This document shows positions 1-9,304 of a stretch of DNA of 64,000 bases, one piece after another (position 1 is the stretch's first letter; each line of letters opens with the position of its first letter). The stretch is from contig NZ_QYYA01000003.1 of the NCBI RefSeq assembly GCF_003597125.1, forward strand, positions 560,603 to 624,602. The letters run 5' to 3'. The position numbers and the translations under genes were made by a program. The stretch comes from Alcanivorax profundi. Its GTDB lineage: Bacteria; Pseudomonadota; Gammaproteobacteria; Pseudomonadales; Alcanivoracaceae. The notes beneath the pieces are model-generated. The model had not been told where the DNA came from. It saw only the letters and a list, made by a program, of their open reading frames with translations, and made no database searches.

Positions 1-572
1 TGTTCACGCATCAGTCGGTCATCGGCGGTGATGTACGGCTCGCACTCCACCGCATTGATGATCAGCTCTTCTACTCGCTGATGGTCGCCGAGGTTCACCT
101 TGATGCTGGTGGGGAAACCCGCGCCCCCCATTCCGGCAATACCGGCATGGCGGATGGTGTCGACCAGCTCGCCGGGGCTCAGCTCGGTGTAATCAGTCAC
201 GCCACTGTGGGTGACCCATTCATCCTTGCCATCGGTGTCGAGCACCAGGCAGATGGCATCCATGCCAGATGGATGCTGGATCGGGCGGGGGCCAATGGCA
301 CTGATGGTGCCGGAAGTCGGCGCATGAATCGCGGCACTAACGGCGCCGCCGGGTTCGGCAATCATTTGCCCCTTGAGGACCCGGTCGCCGGGGGCCACCA
401 ATGGCTTGGCCGGTGCCCCGATATGCATGTTCAGTGGCAGCACCAGCTGGGCCGGCAGAGGGCCGGGCGCAATGGGGGTGCTGTTGGACAGGTGCTTCAT
501 TTCCGGTGGGTGAATGCCGCCGTGGAAATCAAACACCTTCGGGCTGCGCGAACGGAACAGGGTACGAATCAC
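1..572 (-). CDS. rnfC: Electron transport complex subunit RnfC (5' part, runs off the window)
   Basis: This is the N-terminal 190 residues or so of RnfC, the peripheral subunit of the Rnf complex that passes electrons between NADH and ferredoxin at the inner membrane. The start is a GTG that overlaps the TGA stop of rnfB in a GTGA junction, as expected for translational coupling. Visible family features are [11 protein letters not shown] near the N-terminus, the GMGGAGFPT glycine-rich stretch and [14 protein letters not shown], which belong to the flavin/NADH-binding SLBB-type module. The C-terminal ferredoxin domain lies outside the window. No frameshift is seen in the visible part. Confidence 0.93.
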   Translation of the reverse strand, partial: MIRTLFRSRSPKVFDFHGGIHPPEMKHLSNSTPIAPGPLPAQLVLPLNMHIGAPAKPLVAPGDRVLKGQMIAEPGGAVSAAIHAPTSGTISAIGPRPIQHPSGMDAICLVLDTDGKDEWVTHSGVTDYTELSPGELVDTIRHAGIAGMGGAGFPTSIKVNLGDHQRVEELIINAVECEPYITADDRLMRE

Positions 573-1153
573 AGGTTGACCACCTCAATACGGCTGTCCG
601 GGCGCTGACCAATGCCGGCAGGGCGGTGCCAGCCCCAGGTCTGCAGGGTAGGTTTGACCTCTACCATATCAATGCAGTCCACCGGGCAGGGCTCCACGCA
701 CAGGTCGCAGCCGGTGCATTCGTCCACCATCACGGTGTGCATCAGCTTGGCAGCGCCGACAATGGCGTCCACCGGGCAGGCCTGGATGCACTTGGTGCAG
801 CCGATACATTCATCCTCGCGGATGTAGGCGACTTTGGGGATGTTGGCGTCTTCGGCGCCTTCATCGTCCAGGGTCAGCTCATCACGGCCAAGCAGGTCAG
901 TGAGGGCATCCACGGTATCCTGACCGCCGGGAGGGCAGCGATTGTGTTCTTCCCCTTCGGCAATGGCCTCGGCATAGGGGCGACAGCCGGGGTGGCCGCA
1001 CTGGCCGCATTGGGTCTGTGGCAGCAGGTCGTCGATCTGGTCGACAATGGGATCGCCCTCCACCTTGAATTTTTCCGAGGCGAAACCGAGCACCGCTCCG
1101 AACACCGCTGCCAGTCCCAGCAGGGCGGCAATCGCAATCAGTACGGCACTCAT
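569..1153 (-). CDS. rnfB: Electron transport complex subunit RnfB
   Basis: RnfB is the iron-sulfur subunit of the Rnf complex. The 194-residue product has one N-terminal membrane helix (about residues 3-25). A four-cysteine cluster domain follows (Cys49, Cys52, Cys57, Cys73), then two ferredoxin-type 4Fe-4S motifs, [12 protein letters not shown] (Cys116-126) and [12 protein letters not shown] (Cys146-156). All twelve ligand cysteines are present, so the protein should be functional. Its ATG overlaps the rnfA stop by 4 bp, and its own stop overlaps the rnfC start. The gene order A-B-C matches the usual rnf operon; rnfDGE would be expected beyond the left edge. Confidence 0.96.
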   Translation of the reverse strand: MSAVLIAIAALLGLAAVFGAVLGFASEKFKVEGDPIVDQIDDLLPQTQCGQCGHPGCRPYAEAIAEGEEHNRCPPGGQDTVDALTDLLGRDELTLDDEGAEDANIPKVAYIREDECIGCTKCIQACPVDAIVGAAKLMHTVMVDECTGCDLCVEPCPVDCIDMVEVKPTLQTWGWHRPAGIGQRPDSRIEVVNL

Positions 1154-1734
1154 AGCTTGATCAACCCGGAAAAGCCCATGAAGGCCAGCGACATCAGGCC
1201 GGCGGTGATCAGGCCGATGCTGGGACCGCGGAACGCTTCCGGTACATCCGCAACGGCGATGCGCTCACGCATGGCGGCAAACAGGATCAGCACGAGGGAG
1301 AATCCCAGCGCGGCGCCAAAGCCGTAGGTCAGTGATGACATGAAAGTGGCATCTTCCTGGCGTACATTCAGCAGGGCGACACCCAGCACGGCGCAGTTGG
1401 AGGTAATCAACGGCAGGAACACCCCCAGTACCCGATAGAGCAGGGGGCTGGCTTTCTTGACGAACATTTCAGTGAACTGCACTGCCACGGCGATCACCAG
1501 AATAAAGCTGATGGTGCGCAGGTACTCCAGCTCGAAGGGCACCAGAATGTAGGCCCAGGTCAGGTAGGCGAGTACGGAGGAGAGGGTGAGCACAAAGGTG
1601 GTGGCCAGTGACATGCCCATGGCGGTCTCGATCTTGTTGGAGACACCCATGAACGGACACAGCCCCAGAAACTGCACCAGAACAAAGTTGTTAACCAGCA
1701 CTGCGCTGATCAGTATCAGGACGTACTCTGCCAT
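1150..1734 (-). CDS. rnfA: Electron transport complex subunit RnfA
   Basis: RnfA is an integral inner-membrane subunit of the Rnf (RsxA-type) complex. The 194-residue length equals the usual family size. The protein is almost entirely hydrophobic, with about six predicted helices and the conserved N-terminal segment [18 protein letters not shown]. It is the first gene of the visible rnf operon. A perfect 8-bp palindrome with a 1-nt centre lies 19 bp upstream of the start codon and could be an operator. The next gene on the left overlaps by 4 bp. Confidence 0.96.
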   Translation of the reverse strand: MAEYVLILISAVLVNNFVLVQFLGLCPFMGVSNKIETAMGMSLATTFVLTLSSVLAYLTWAYILVPFELEYLRTISFILVIAVAVQFTEMFVKKASPLLYRVLGVFLPLITSNCAVLGVALLNVRQEDATFMSSLTYGFGAALGFSLVLILFAAMRERIAVADVPEAFRGPSIGLITAGLMSLAFMGFSGLIKL

Positions 1735-1752
1735 GAATTCCCGGCTCGCGAA

Positions 1753-1769
1753 ATAAACACAGTGTTTAT
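1753..1769. promoter_or_regulatory. Palindrome upstream of rnfA (possible operator)
   Basis: Two perfect 8-base arms, ATAAACAC and GTGTTTAT, surround a single A. The site sits 19 bp before the rnfA ATG, in the space shared with the divergent aminotransferase gene. It could be a dimeric regulator site. I do not recognise it as FNR, SoxR or LexA. Confidence 0.35.
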
Positions 1770-1984
1770 GGGGTTTAAGGGGCGCATAGTATGCGTGAGC
1801 GCCCTGGCTGGCTCAAGAATGATAATAGCTTAATGGTTTGCTGCGCCCCCCGCATTGACTGCAGACACGGCTTGCCTGTGCATTTTGCCACCAATCACAC
1901 CCCCAAAGGTTGCGTTGGCAGGGGCAATCCAGTATCCAGAGAGACCACGATAAACGCCGTAGCTACCGCAAGGAGATCCCCCCT

Positions 1985-3112
1985 GTGACCGACCTGCCCC
2001 GTGACTTTGATCGAGACGGCCTGCTGGAATACTCCGTCGTCTTTACGGATCGTTCCCTGAATCACATGTCCCAGCGTTTTCAGCAGGTGATGCGTGATAT
2101 CTCCAGTAATCTGAAGCAGGTCTACAACGCCCATTGTGTTGCAGTGGTGCCCGGTGGTGGCAGTTTTGGTATGGAAGCGGTGGCACGCCAGTTTGCCACC
2201 GACCAGCATTGCCTGGTGATCCGGAACGGGTTTTTCAGTTTCCGTTGGAGCCAGATTTTTGACATGGGCGGAATTCCGTCAAAAGAAACGGTGCTGAAAG
2301 CCGCTCCGGTCAGTGACCAGCCCAGGGCGCCGTTTGCGCCCGCCCCGATTGAAACGGTGGTGGCCACCATCAAGGCTGAAAAGCCCGGGCTGGTGTTTGC
2401 GCCCCATGTGGAAACGGCCTCCGGGATCATTCTTCCCGATGATTACCTGAAACAGGTTGCCGAGGCGGTGCACAGCGTGGGTGGGCTGTTCGTGCTGGAC
2501 TGTATTGCATCCGGGGCGATCTGGGTGGATATGAAGGCCATCGGGGTGGATGTGCTGATCAGTGCGCCGCAGAAAGGCTGGAGTGCCTCACCCTGCAGCG
2601 CTCTGGTGATGATGAGCGAGGCGGCAGAACAGCGATTACAGGTCACCACATCCACCAGTTTTGCGGCTGACCTGAAAAAGTGGCGAGACATCATGATCGC
2701 CTATGAAAAGGGTGGGCATGCCTACCACGCCACCATGCCGACGGATGCCTTGCGCGGGTTCCGCGATGCCATGCTGGAAACCCTGGGTGAGGGCCTCACG
2801 GCAGTGAAGGAGCGCCAGTGGAAACTGGGCATGGCCGTGCGCGAGCTGCTGGCAGAGCAGGGCTATGAAAGTGTGGCGGCGCCAGGTTTCGAAGCGCCGG
2901 GTGTGGTGGTGTCTTACACCGACAACGATGCCATCAAGAGTGGTGCGGCCTTTGTGCAGCTGGGTTTGCAAACCGCGGGCGGCGTGCCGCTGATGTGTGA
3001 TGAACCTGCGGATTTCAAGACCTTTCGGGTCGGGCTGTTTGGTCTCGACAAGTTGGGGGACACTGATGCCGCTGTTGCTCGGTTGAAACAGGCCCTGGCT
3101 CAGATCAAATGA
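1985..3112 (+). CDS. Class V pyridoxal-phosphate aminotransferase (alanine-glyoxylate/serine-pyruvate type)
   Basis: The product (375 residues from the GTG at 1985, preceded by AAGGAG) is a fold-type I PLP enzyme of the serine-pyruvate/alanine-glyoxylate aminotransferase family. Visible features are the early PGGGSFGMEA loop that holds the cofactor phosphate, the PLP-nitrogen aspartate in VLDCIASG (about residue 172) and the Schiff-base lysine in SAPQKGWSA (about residue 197). The open frame extends 25 codons upstream, but that part has no ribosome-binding site or family similarity. It stands alone between rnf and umuC. The substrate cannot be told from sequence; serine, alanine and phosphonate-type donors are all possible in this family. 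Confidence 0.82.
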   Translation: MTDLPRDFDRDGLLEYSVVFTDRSLNHMSQRFQQVMRDISSNLKQVYNAHCVAVVPGGGSFGMEAVARQFATDQHCLVIRNGFFSFRWSQIFDMGGIPSKETVLKAAPVSDQPRAPFAPAPIETVVATIKAEKPGLVFAPHVETASGIILPDDYLKQVAEAVHSVGGLFVLDCIASGAIWVDMKAIGVDVLISAPQKGWSASPCSALVMMSEAAEQRLQVTTSTSFAADLKKWRDIMIAYEKGGHAYHATMPTDALRGFRDAMLETLGEGLTAVKERQWKLGMAVRELLAEQGYESVAAPGFEAPGVVVSYTDNDAIKSGAAFVQLGLQTAGGVPLMCDEPADFKTFRVGLFGLDKLGDTDAAVARLKQALAQIK

Positions 3113-3166
3113 TCCTGCACAGCCTTGGAGCTGTGCTGCCCGGTTTTCTCTGCGCTGCCATACGGT

Positions 3167-4432
3167 TCATCCGATGGATATCAGGTCCTGCCATCGCGTG
3201 GTGTAGGCGGGAGAAAGCCGCTGTCTTTTCATTCCCCACTCAGGCTGATGTGCTTCCATACCCTGGGCCGCCAGCCATACCTTGCCGATCCCTTGCTGAT
3301 TGATGTTGTCGAGTGTGGCCATGAGGGTGTCGGTTCGCTCGCGGGCAGGAGAGTCGAGCAAGCTCTCCTGCTGGCAACCGGGGGCGGCAATATCGTGTAT
3401 CAGGATGCCGGCCTTGGCATAGCGGTAGCCGTCTTGCCAGATGCAGTCCAGCAACCTGCGAGCCATGGCCAGCAGGTCCCGGGCATCGGCGGTGAGTGTC
3501 GGGAAGTGGCCTGTTGCCTGATTGCTGTAGCGGGCTTCACCGGGGGTAAAGGGGCTGGTCTGGATAAAGAGGCTGAGCTGGGAGGCCAGGCTGTTCTGGC
3601 CGCGCAGTTTTTCACCGGCACGCCAGGCGTGGGTGGTGATGGCGTGCTGCATGACGGTCTTGTCGGTCACCCGCTCCCCGAATGAGCGCGAACAGATGAT
3701 CTGTTGACGTGGCGCCGGGATGCTCTCCAGTGACAGACAGGCATTACCGTTGAGCTCCCGCACGGTACGCGCCAGTACAACACTGAACTGTTTCTGTATC
3801 CGTTCAGGTGGGCACCGGGCCAGATCCAGGGCAGTGCGAATCCCTTGTTCCGCAAGACGTTTTCCGAGTCGCCGGCCAACTCCCCAGATGTCGGTTACTG
3901 GCACCAACTGCATCAGTTTCTGTTGCCGGGCCCGTTCGTTAAGCACGACCACGCCGCCTGTGGCGGGCCATCGTTTGGCAGCATGGTTGGCCAGTTTGGC
4001 CAGGGTCTTGGTGGGGGCAATTCCGACGCAGACGCTCAATCCCTGATGGCGACCAATGGTGTGACGAATCCGTTCGCCGAGCGGTTGCAGTTGTGGCAGG
4101 GGGATACCGCTCAGTTCCAGGAAGGCCTCATCAATGGAATACACCTCCACCGCGGGGGCCAGTTGTTCGAGGGTGGCCATGACCCGTGCAGACATGTCTG
4201 CGTACAAGGCATAGTTGGATGAAAACACGATGATGCCGTGTTGTTGCACGGCATGGCGAATTTTGAATGCCGGAATGCCCATACGAATGCCGAGGCGTTT
4301 GGCTTCTGCGGAGCGAGCGATGACACAGCCATCGTTGTTGGACAGAACCACCACCGGTTTGCCGCGCAGATCCGGGCGGAACAGGGTTTCGCAGGAGGCG
4401 TAGAAGTTATTGCAGTCTACCAGGGCGTACAT
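3167..4432 (-). CDS. umuC: DNA polymerase V catalytic subunit UmuC
   Basis: UmuC is the Y-family translesion DNA polymerase that copies damaged templates as UmuD'2C. The 421-residue product starts with MYALVDCNNFYASCE, which holds the first catalytic aspartate. It also has VVVLSNNDGCVIARS and the second metal site in YSIDEAFLEL. The length matches the 422 residues of the Escherichia coli protein. The open frame extends 23 codons upstream into umuD; the ATG at 4432 begins 1 bp after the umuD stop and is the credible start. The gene forms an operon with umuD and should be induced through the LexA site upstream of umuD. Confidence 0.95.
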   Translation of the reverse strand: MYALVDCNNFYASCETLFRPDLRGKPVVVLSNNDGCVIARSAEAKRLGIRMGIPAFKIRHAVQQHGIIVFSSNYALYADMSARVMATLEQLAPAVEVYSIDEAFLELSGIPLPQLQPLGERIRHTIGRHQGLSVCVGIAPTKTLAKLANHAAKRWPATGGVVVLNERARQQKLMQLVPVTDIWGVGRRLGKRLAEQGIRTALDLARCPPERIQKQFSVVLARTVRELNGNACLSLESIPAPRQQIICSRSFGERVTDKTVMQHAITTHAWRAGEKLRGQNSLASQLSLFIQTSPFTPGEARYSNQATGHFPTLTADARDLLAMARRLLDCIWQDGYRYAKAGILIHDIAAPGCQQESLLDSPARERTDTLMATLDNINQQGIGKVWLAAQGMEAHQPEWGMKRQRLSPAYTTRWQDLISIG

Positions 4433-4433
4433 A

Positions 4434-4865
4434 TCACTTGCGCCGGGTCTGGTGGATGACAAATGTGACCACGCCAAAGAGATCGAGTTGGCTGTTGTCA
4501 TCCAGAATCAGGGAAGGGTAGGCCGGGTTGTGGGCTTTCAGGCAGGGGGAGGGGTGCAGGCACAGCTCCTTGACGGTGAATTCGCCATCCAGGGCTGCGA
4601 CAACAATATCCCCGTGGCGGGCCTCCAGCGCTCGATCGATGACCAGTATGTCACCGGAGGAAATACTCGCCCCGAGCATGGAGTCGCCACTGGCCCGGGC
4701 AAAGAAAGTGGCATTGGGGTGCTCGATGCACAAGGTGTTCAGATCCAGCCGCTGTTCAATATGGTCCTGGGCAGGAGAGGGAAAGCCTGCCGGGATGCGA
4801 GAGGCATACAGGGGGCGCTCGAGGGGTGGCATCTCGTGGGCGGGGCAAAGCAGAGTGACAGGCAT
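4434..4865 (-). CDS. umuD: DNA polymerase V accessory protein UmuD (LexA-like self-cleaving peptidase)
   Basis: UmuD is cut by itself when RecA filaments form on damaged DNA, giving active UmuD'. The 143-residue product contains the Ala26-Gly27 cleavage site in RIPAGFPSP, the nucleophile Ser62 in ASGDSMLG and the general-base Lys99 in FTVKEL, with the spacing expected of the S24 peptidase family. A GGAG ribosome-binding site precedes the ATG. A LexA box begins 11 bp upstream of the start codon, so the operon is under SOS control. umuC follows 1 bp after the stop. Confidence 0.95.
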   Translation of the reverse strand: MPVTLLCPAHEMPPLERPLYASRIPAGFPSPAQDHIEQRLDLNTLCIEHPNATFFARASGDSMLGASISSGDILVIDRALEARHGDIVVAALDGEFTVKELCLHPSPCLKAHNPAYPSLILDDNSQLDLFGVVTFVIHQTRRK

Positions 4866-4875
4866 GGCGGGGCTC

Positions 4876-4907
4876 CGGATATACTGTTCTTATGGTCAGT
4901 ATATCCG
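4876..4907. promoter_or_regulatory. LexA (SOS) box inside an extended perfect palindrome, umuDC promoter
   Basis: The site contains CTG-N10-CAG (4884-4899), the gammaproteobacterial LexA core. It is extended to perfect 11-base arms, CGGATATACTG (4876-4886) and CAGTATATCCG (4897-4907), around a 10-base centre. It lies directly upstream of umuD. The long symmetry suggests tight LexA binding. Confidence 0.88.
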
Positions 4908-4966
4908 AAAAAGCCCCGAGCCGAGCAAGGGGGCAGTGATGGGCGAGGATGAGGCCTGCGGTCTGT

Positions 4967-5260
4967 TTAGACCGGGACGGTGAGATAGCGGCGACCCAGC
5001 TCGAACAGGGCACGAATCTCCAGCATTGTGTCGTGGCTGCGTAGGGCGTCACTGGCCATACGGATTAACGGGTAGCGGTGAGCCCACGCGCAACTTTCCA
5101 CATAATGGCTGCGGGCGCGCTCCGGGGCGAGGGTGTTGATGGCCAGAAAGCGTTCTTGTTCATCGTTGTACAGAACGTAGCCGCGGAACACCGCATGCTG
5201 GGGTAGCCCTACTTCATCGAGGAAATCAGGAAGCCAGTTCTCGGTCGTATCTGTATTCAT
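4967..5260 (-). CDS. Hypothetical protein, 97 residues
   Basis: I do not recognise this family. From the ATG at 5260 (preceded by GAGGG at 5 nt) the product is a soluble acidic protein of 97 residues, beginning MNTDTTENWLPDFLDEVG, with no signal peptide or membrane helix. It ends in RRYLTVPV. An upstream ATG at 5275 and a longer frame to 5428 exist, but they lack a better ribosome-binding site. It lies downstream of the hybrid kinase on the same strand, with about 137 bp between them, and ends just beyond the umuDC LexA site. A role cannot be given. Confidence 0.6.
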   Translation of the reverse strand: MNTDTTENWLPDFLDEVGLPQHAVFRGYVLYNDEQERFLAINTLAPERARSHYVESCAWAHRYPLIRMASDALRSHDTMLEIRALFELGRRYLTVPV

Positions 5261-5397
5261 GTTGCCCTCAAGCATATCAAGGCCATCTGCGGATATGACT
5301 CTACGATAGGGGAGAAGTTGCACAGGGTCGGTCGGTTTTGGTTGCTGAATTGTCAGCGCTTTGTGACGGGGTTCAGGTTCTTGGTAAACAGGAAGAA

Positions 5398-7644
5398 TCA
5401 GGAGCGAGGAGAGAGCTGCTGCAGGCACTGAATCAGGGTATTGCGGCGCAGGGGTTTGTTGAGCACCTGGTCAATGCCTGCGTCTCGAATCAGGCTGGCA
5501 TCGTTATCCAGCGTATGTGCGGTCAGCGCGATCACCGGGCAAGGGGAGAGTCCCGTTTGCTGTTCAAACTGGCGAATGGCACGGGTGGCACCAAGACCAT
5601 CCAGGCCCGGCATTTCAACGTCCATGAGAATGACATCAAATTGCCCTTGCTGTTGCTGATAAGCCTCCAGCGCGGTGTGTCCATCGTCGCAGATAGTGGC
5701 CTCAGGAAGAGACAGCGAGTTTAGCAAGGCCTGCAGGACGGAGCGATTGACCGGGTTGTCCTCTGCTACGAGGATGCGAAGTGATGGTAAATCCGATGAA
5801 GGCGGGGGTTCCGTGGAGCCCGGCTTGGTATGGGGGGGGTGGGCCAACAGTTTGAACAGGGCCGTGCGAGTGACCGGTTCTCGCAGATAGCGACAGGAGG
5901 GGGAGTCCATGTCTTCGTGGCCAATCAAAATGGTCCTGTGCTGCCATTCCGGGGCAAGGGTCAGGTCAGCTGTTTTCGGGCTGAGCAGGTCGGCGTCTAT
6001 CAACGCAATCGCGGAAGACGAAGCACTATCGAGCATGGACAGTGCCGTTCCGCGCAAGGGGCGCCCATTGGCCAGATTGAGCATGCGTGTCAGTGGTTGC
6101 AGCAAAGCGTCCTGCTCACTGATCACCAGTAGGGGTTGCCCGTCGAGATCTGGCAAGGCGGGCTGGTTGGGGGTGGCCGCAAGCGGCAGGAACAGGGTGA
6201 AGGTACTGCCATGACCGGGTGTGCTATGGACAGACAGCGAGCCCTGCATGATGGTGCTCAGTGATCGGCATACACTCAGGCCCAGCCCTGTGCCGCCGAA
6301 GCGGCGTGCGGTGCTTTGGTCTGCCTGGGCAAACGCCTCGAAAATGCTCTCCTGCTGTCGCGGGGTGATGCCAATGCCCGTATCTTCGATTTCAATACGG
6401 ACCCCGTTGGGGTGGTCCAGTGCGCGGACAATAATGTGTCCGCGCTCAGTGAACTTGATGGCGTTGCTGATCAGGTTCATGAGAATCTGGCGCAAACGCA
6501 CTTCATCTCCGCGGATGATCTGGTGTTCCTTGAGAAGCAGCTCACAGGCCAGCAACAAGTGCTTCTTTTCGGCGAGTCCGGCGTAGGCGCACAGGGTGTC
6601 TTCGATAAGCGTCACCAGATTGAGAGCGCGGTTTTCGAGCTTCAGCTCACCTGCTTCGATCTTTGAGAAATCGAGTATGTCATTGATGATGGCCAGCAGG
6701 TTCTCGCTGGATTGCTGCATCAGCTTCAAATAGTGCGCCTGGCGGGGGGTGAGTCGCGAACTCTGTAACAGGTCAAGCAGCCCGATGATGCCGTTGAGAG
6801 GCGTGCGGATTTCGTGACTCATGGTGGCCATGAATGTGTTTTTGGCATCGTTGGCGCTTTCAGCCCGAATACGTCGCTCTTCATTATCCAGTCGCAATTC
6901 ACGTTCTTTCAGAAGCGCCTGGTCTGCGTTCTGCCGAGCCTGAATATCTTCCAGTAATCGCAAGCGCATGGTATCGAGGGCCGCGGCAATGTTATCCAGC
7001 TCATCGTTGACCGGCCCGTTCTGGCGCGGGATGGGATGATGCAGGGAAGACAGGGTCAGTTGCCGGGTGGCATCCGCCAGCTTGCCCAGTCGAAGGGTTA
7101 ACAACTGGCGTAACAGAATGATAATGAGCAAGGCGCTGATGAGGGCTTGTGTGGCCAGAAACGTTACCAGGAAAATGGTTTGCTGGCCGAGTTGTTGATA
7201 AAGGCTGTGCTGGGAAATGCCCAACTCCAGTGTACCGAGGGCTTCGACTTCGCCGCTACGGCGCTGATACGTCAACGGAAAGCGATGGCGCTCCTGAGGT
7301 GGATGTGAGGTACTGTCACTGGCGCTGAGCATTTTGCTGTTGCCGTTCCAGTCCTGCCAACGGATCACGGCATATTCCACATCAGGCAGGCTGACCAGAG
7401 CGTTAAGCTGCACTTTCAGCTGTTCTTCATCAAAATTCCACAGCGACCGAGACAGGCCTGGCAATGTGGTCAGCTCGATTTGGGCGAGATTCTGTGCGAG
7501 CCGTTGGGTGCCCTGGTGATATTCACGAATCACAAAAAGCGCAATGCTAATCAGCGTGACCAGTAAACTTACCAGCAGAACAGCGCCCGCCAGCCGCAGG
7601 GCCAGTGGGTTTTGTCTGGAAAAAGGTATCAGCAAACCGCGCAA
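5398..7644 (-). CDS. Hybrid sensor histidine kinase/response regulator
   Basis: This is a membrane-bound two-component kinase of 748 residues. Two membrane helices (about 17-40 and 157-180) bracket a periplasmic sensor segment, followed by a HAMP-like linker (about 180-235) and a short coiled stretch. The HisKA domain has the phospho-acceptor His277 in MSHEIRTPLNG. The ATPase domain shows NLISNAIKFT, DTGIGI and GGTGLGL. A degenerate receiver-like region (about 500-600) precedes a C-terminal receiver with the phospho-acceptor Asp675 in ILMDVEMPG. The start appears to be TTG at 7644, with GGGAG 7 nt upstream; no ATG precedes the first helix. No partner regulator is adjacent, so its target is unknown. 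Confidence 0.9.
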   Translation of the reverse strand: MRGLLIPFSRQNPLALRLAGAVLLVSLLVTLISIALFVIREYHQGTQRLAQNLAQIELTTLPGLSRSLWNFDEEQLKVQLNALVSLPDVEYAVIRWQDWNGNSKMLSASDSTSHPPQERHRFPLTYQRRSGEVEALGTLELGISQHSLYQQLGQQTIFLVTFLATQALISALLIIILLRQLLTLRLGKLADATRQLTLSSLHHPIPRQNGPVNDELDNIAAALDTMRLRLLEDIQARQNADQALLKERELRLDNEERRIRAESANDAKNTFMATMSHEIRTPLNGIIGLLDLLQSSRLTPRQAHYLKLMQQSSENLLAIINDILDFSKIEAGELKLENRALNLVTLIEDTLCAYAGLAEKKHLLLACELLLKEHQIIRGDEVRLRQILMNLISNAIKFTERGHIIVRALDHPNGVRIEIEDTGIGITPRQQESIFEAFAQADQSTARRFGGTGLGLSVCRSLSTIMQGSLSVHSTPGHGSTFTLFLPLAATPNQPALPDLDGQPLLVISEQDALLQPLTRMLNLANGRPLRGTALSMLDSASSSAIALIDADLLSPKTADLTLAPEWQHRTILIGHEDMDSPSCRYLREPVTRTALFKLLAHPPHTKPGSTEPPPSSDLPSLRILVAEDNPVNRSVLQALLNSLSLPEATICDDGHTALEAYQQQQGQFDVILMDVEMPGLDGLGATRAIRQFEQQTGLSPCPVIALTAHTLDNDASLIRDAGIDQVLNKPLRRNTLIQCLQQLSPRS

Positions 7645-7691
7645 GCACTCTCTCCCTGAAGCGGTTCCGACGCTGCGCGGTGTCAGGCCGG

Positions 7692-9152
7692 TTACACGGC
7701 AGTCATCGGTACTTGATCCAGCATACGCTCTTCAATGCGATCGAGGCGAGCACGACAATCGCGGAAGGTACGGCTGATGGCGGTCGTGTTGGCAACCATA
7801 TCTACTTTCGGCCAGGTGGCTTTTTCACCTCGGCGAATGAACGTTCGCACGTCTTCCAGGGTTGCGTTGCTCAGCACCTTCAAGGCGTTGAGAGGCTGGC
7901 GAGGCGGAATCATGTTGATGTCGCCCATGTATTTCTGACCGACCATGCTTCTGGCCTTGTCGATAATCAGGCCCAGGTCGTTGGAGGCGACCCGCTTCTG
8001 CACCACATCCAGTCCATAGCGAACATTCATGGATACGTTTTTGAGTGCCCAGTCGCCGACCATGCGCAGGGTGCTCTCTGCGTGCTCGTTACGTGACAGG
8101 AAGGGCACAACGTGAGGATTCGTCTGGCTGACAATGGAGTGGTTCACTCCATACAGGCGTGCCAGTCGCTGGATGGGCAGATCGTCAACGATGGAGCCAT
8201 CAACAAACTTCCGGCCCGGAATATAGGGAACACGCTCACCGTCGATATTCTTGGCCCACAGGGAAACGGGTGGGTAGATACCGGGGATGGCGCAGGACGC
8301 CAGCGACGCCTTGCGAATCAACACATTGGGCGAGGTACGCCAGTTGAGCAAGCGAGCGTGCTGGTTGCGGTCGTAGGGGCTGACAGTGATATTGATCTCG
8401 CGGCCGGTGTGGCGGTAGGCCTCCTCGAAGGTCATATCAAAGATGTTTTCTTCAAGGCAGCCTTCCAGATGGTCGCCGTCCAGCACCGGAGTGCCGCGCA
8501 GCAGCCCTTTCCAGCCGATGACCTTAAACGCTTCCAGATAGATATTTTCCGGCTCGAGTTTGGTTTTCAGTTCGTCATCATTGTGGGTGCCGACCACGGA
8601 CGCAATGATACTGCCGGCACTGGAGCCAGAAATGACCGAGGGCAGCAAACCTTGCTCCCATAGACAGCGCGCGACCCCGATGTGGAACAGCCCGAGGGCC
8701 GCGCCGCCGGACAGCATCAGGCAGCTCTGGCCAAAGGCTTGGCCGGTGGTCTCGAAGAAATCCAGTTTTTCCTTGAGCCCGAATTCCTTGAAGTTGCTGT
8801 CGCAAAGGTAATTAAGAGCGGTGGTGACTTCGGTGAGATAGTTGTCGATCAGGCGTTTGGTGCCAACCCGGCTGTGCTGATACAGCTTGGGATTGGAGAT
8901 GTTCCCCAGGTTGCCATGCAGGCCTTCATGGAGATGGAAGACCAGCTTGTTGACGTCGTTACGCTCCCGGGCCTGGCGGATTTGCCACAACCGGTTACGG
9001 ATCAGTTCGTAGTCGTAGTGGGGGGAACGGTCAATTTCCTTCCATTCGTCTGCACCGGACAGACGGTCGTGTTCCTGGCTGGCCTCGTACCATTCTTCAT
9101 AAGTCTGGGCGTGCTCGATGGCGCGCTCCAGCTGCTTGAGTGTGCCCTTCAT
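7692..9152 (-). CDS. Patatin-like phospholipase with N-terminal DUF3336 domain
   Basis: The product is a serine lipase/acyl hydrolase of the patatin family, likely acting on phospholipids or acylglycerols. The N-terminal region (to about residue 130) looks like the DUF3336 domain of bacterial and fungal (Tgl3/Tgl4-like) lipases. Numbered from the ATG at 9182, the oxyanion loop is SGGAALGLFH (158-167), the nucleophile is Ser188 in GSSAG and the catalytic aspartate is Asp328 in FVDGS. The ATG at 9152 has GGAGAG 8 nt upstream and is preferred; the ATG at 9182 has none. There is no signal peptide, so it is probably cytosolic or membrane-associated. The stop is 47 bp from the hybrid kinase start. 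Confidence 0.88.
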   Translation of the reverse strand: MKGTLKQLERAIEHAQTYEEWYEASQEHDRLSGADEWKEIDRSPHYDYELIRNRLWQIRQARERNDVNKLVFHLHEGLHGNLGNISNPKLYQHSRVGTKRLIDNYLTEVTTALNYLCDSNFKEFGLKEKLDFFETTGQAFGQSCLMLSGGAALGLFHIGVARCLWEQGLLPSVISGSSAGSIIASVVGTHNDDELKTKLEPENIYLEAFKVIGWKGLLRGTPVLDGDHLEGCLEENIFDMTFEEAYRHTGREINITVSPYDRNQHARLLNWRTSPNVLIRKASLASCAIPGIYPPVSLWAKNIDGERVPYIPGRKFVDGSIVDDLPIQRLARLYGVNHSIVSQTNPHVVPFLSRNEHAESTLRMVGDWALKNVSMNVRYGLDVVQKRVASNDLGLIIDKARSMVGQKYMGDINMIPPRQPLNALKVLSNATLEDVRTFIRRGEKATWPKVDMVANTTAISRTFRDCRARLDRIEERMLDQVPMTAV

Positions 9153-9304
9153 GCCGGCTCTCTCCGCGATATTTGTTGTCATTGTCTGATGTCAGTATAG
9201 CCATGGGGGGCGAAGAGAATGAAGCTTTTGTCAGACAAAAGTCCGATGAAGGGCAAACAGACGTGCGAGTTATGAGTAAATTTGCGTTTTGGCTGTGGTC
9301 ACTC

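Noticed and set aside
401-1327. A plus-strand frame of 308 codons across rnfB and rnfA
   Set aside because: It is antisense to two overlapping genes with intact iron-sulfur motifs and membrane helices; no family features are seen.
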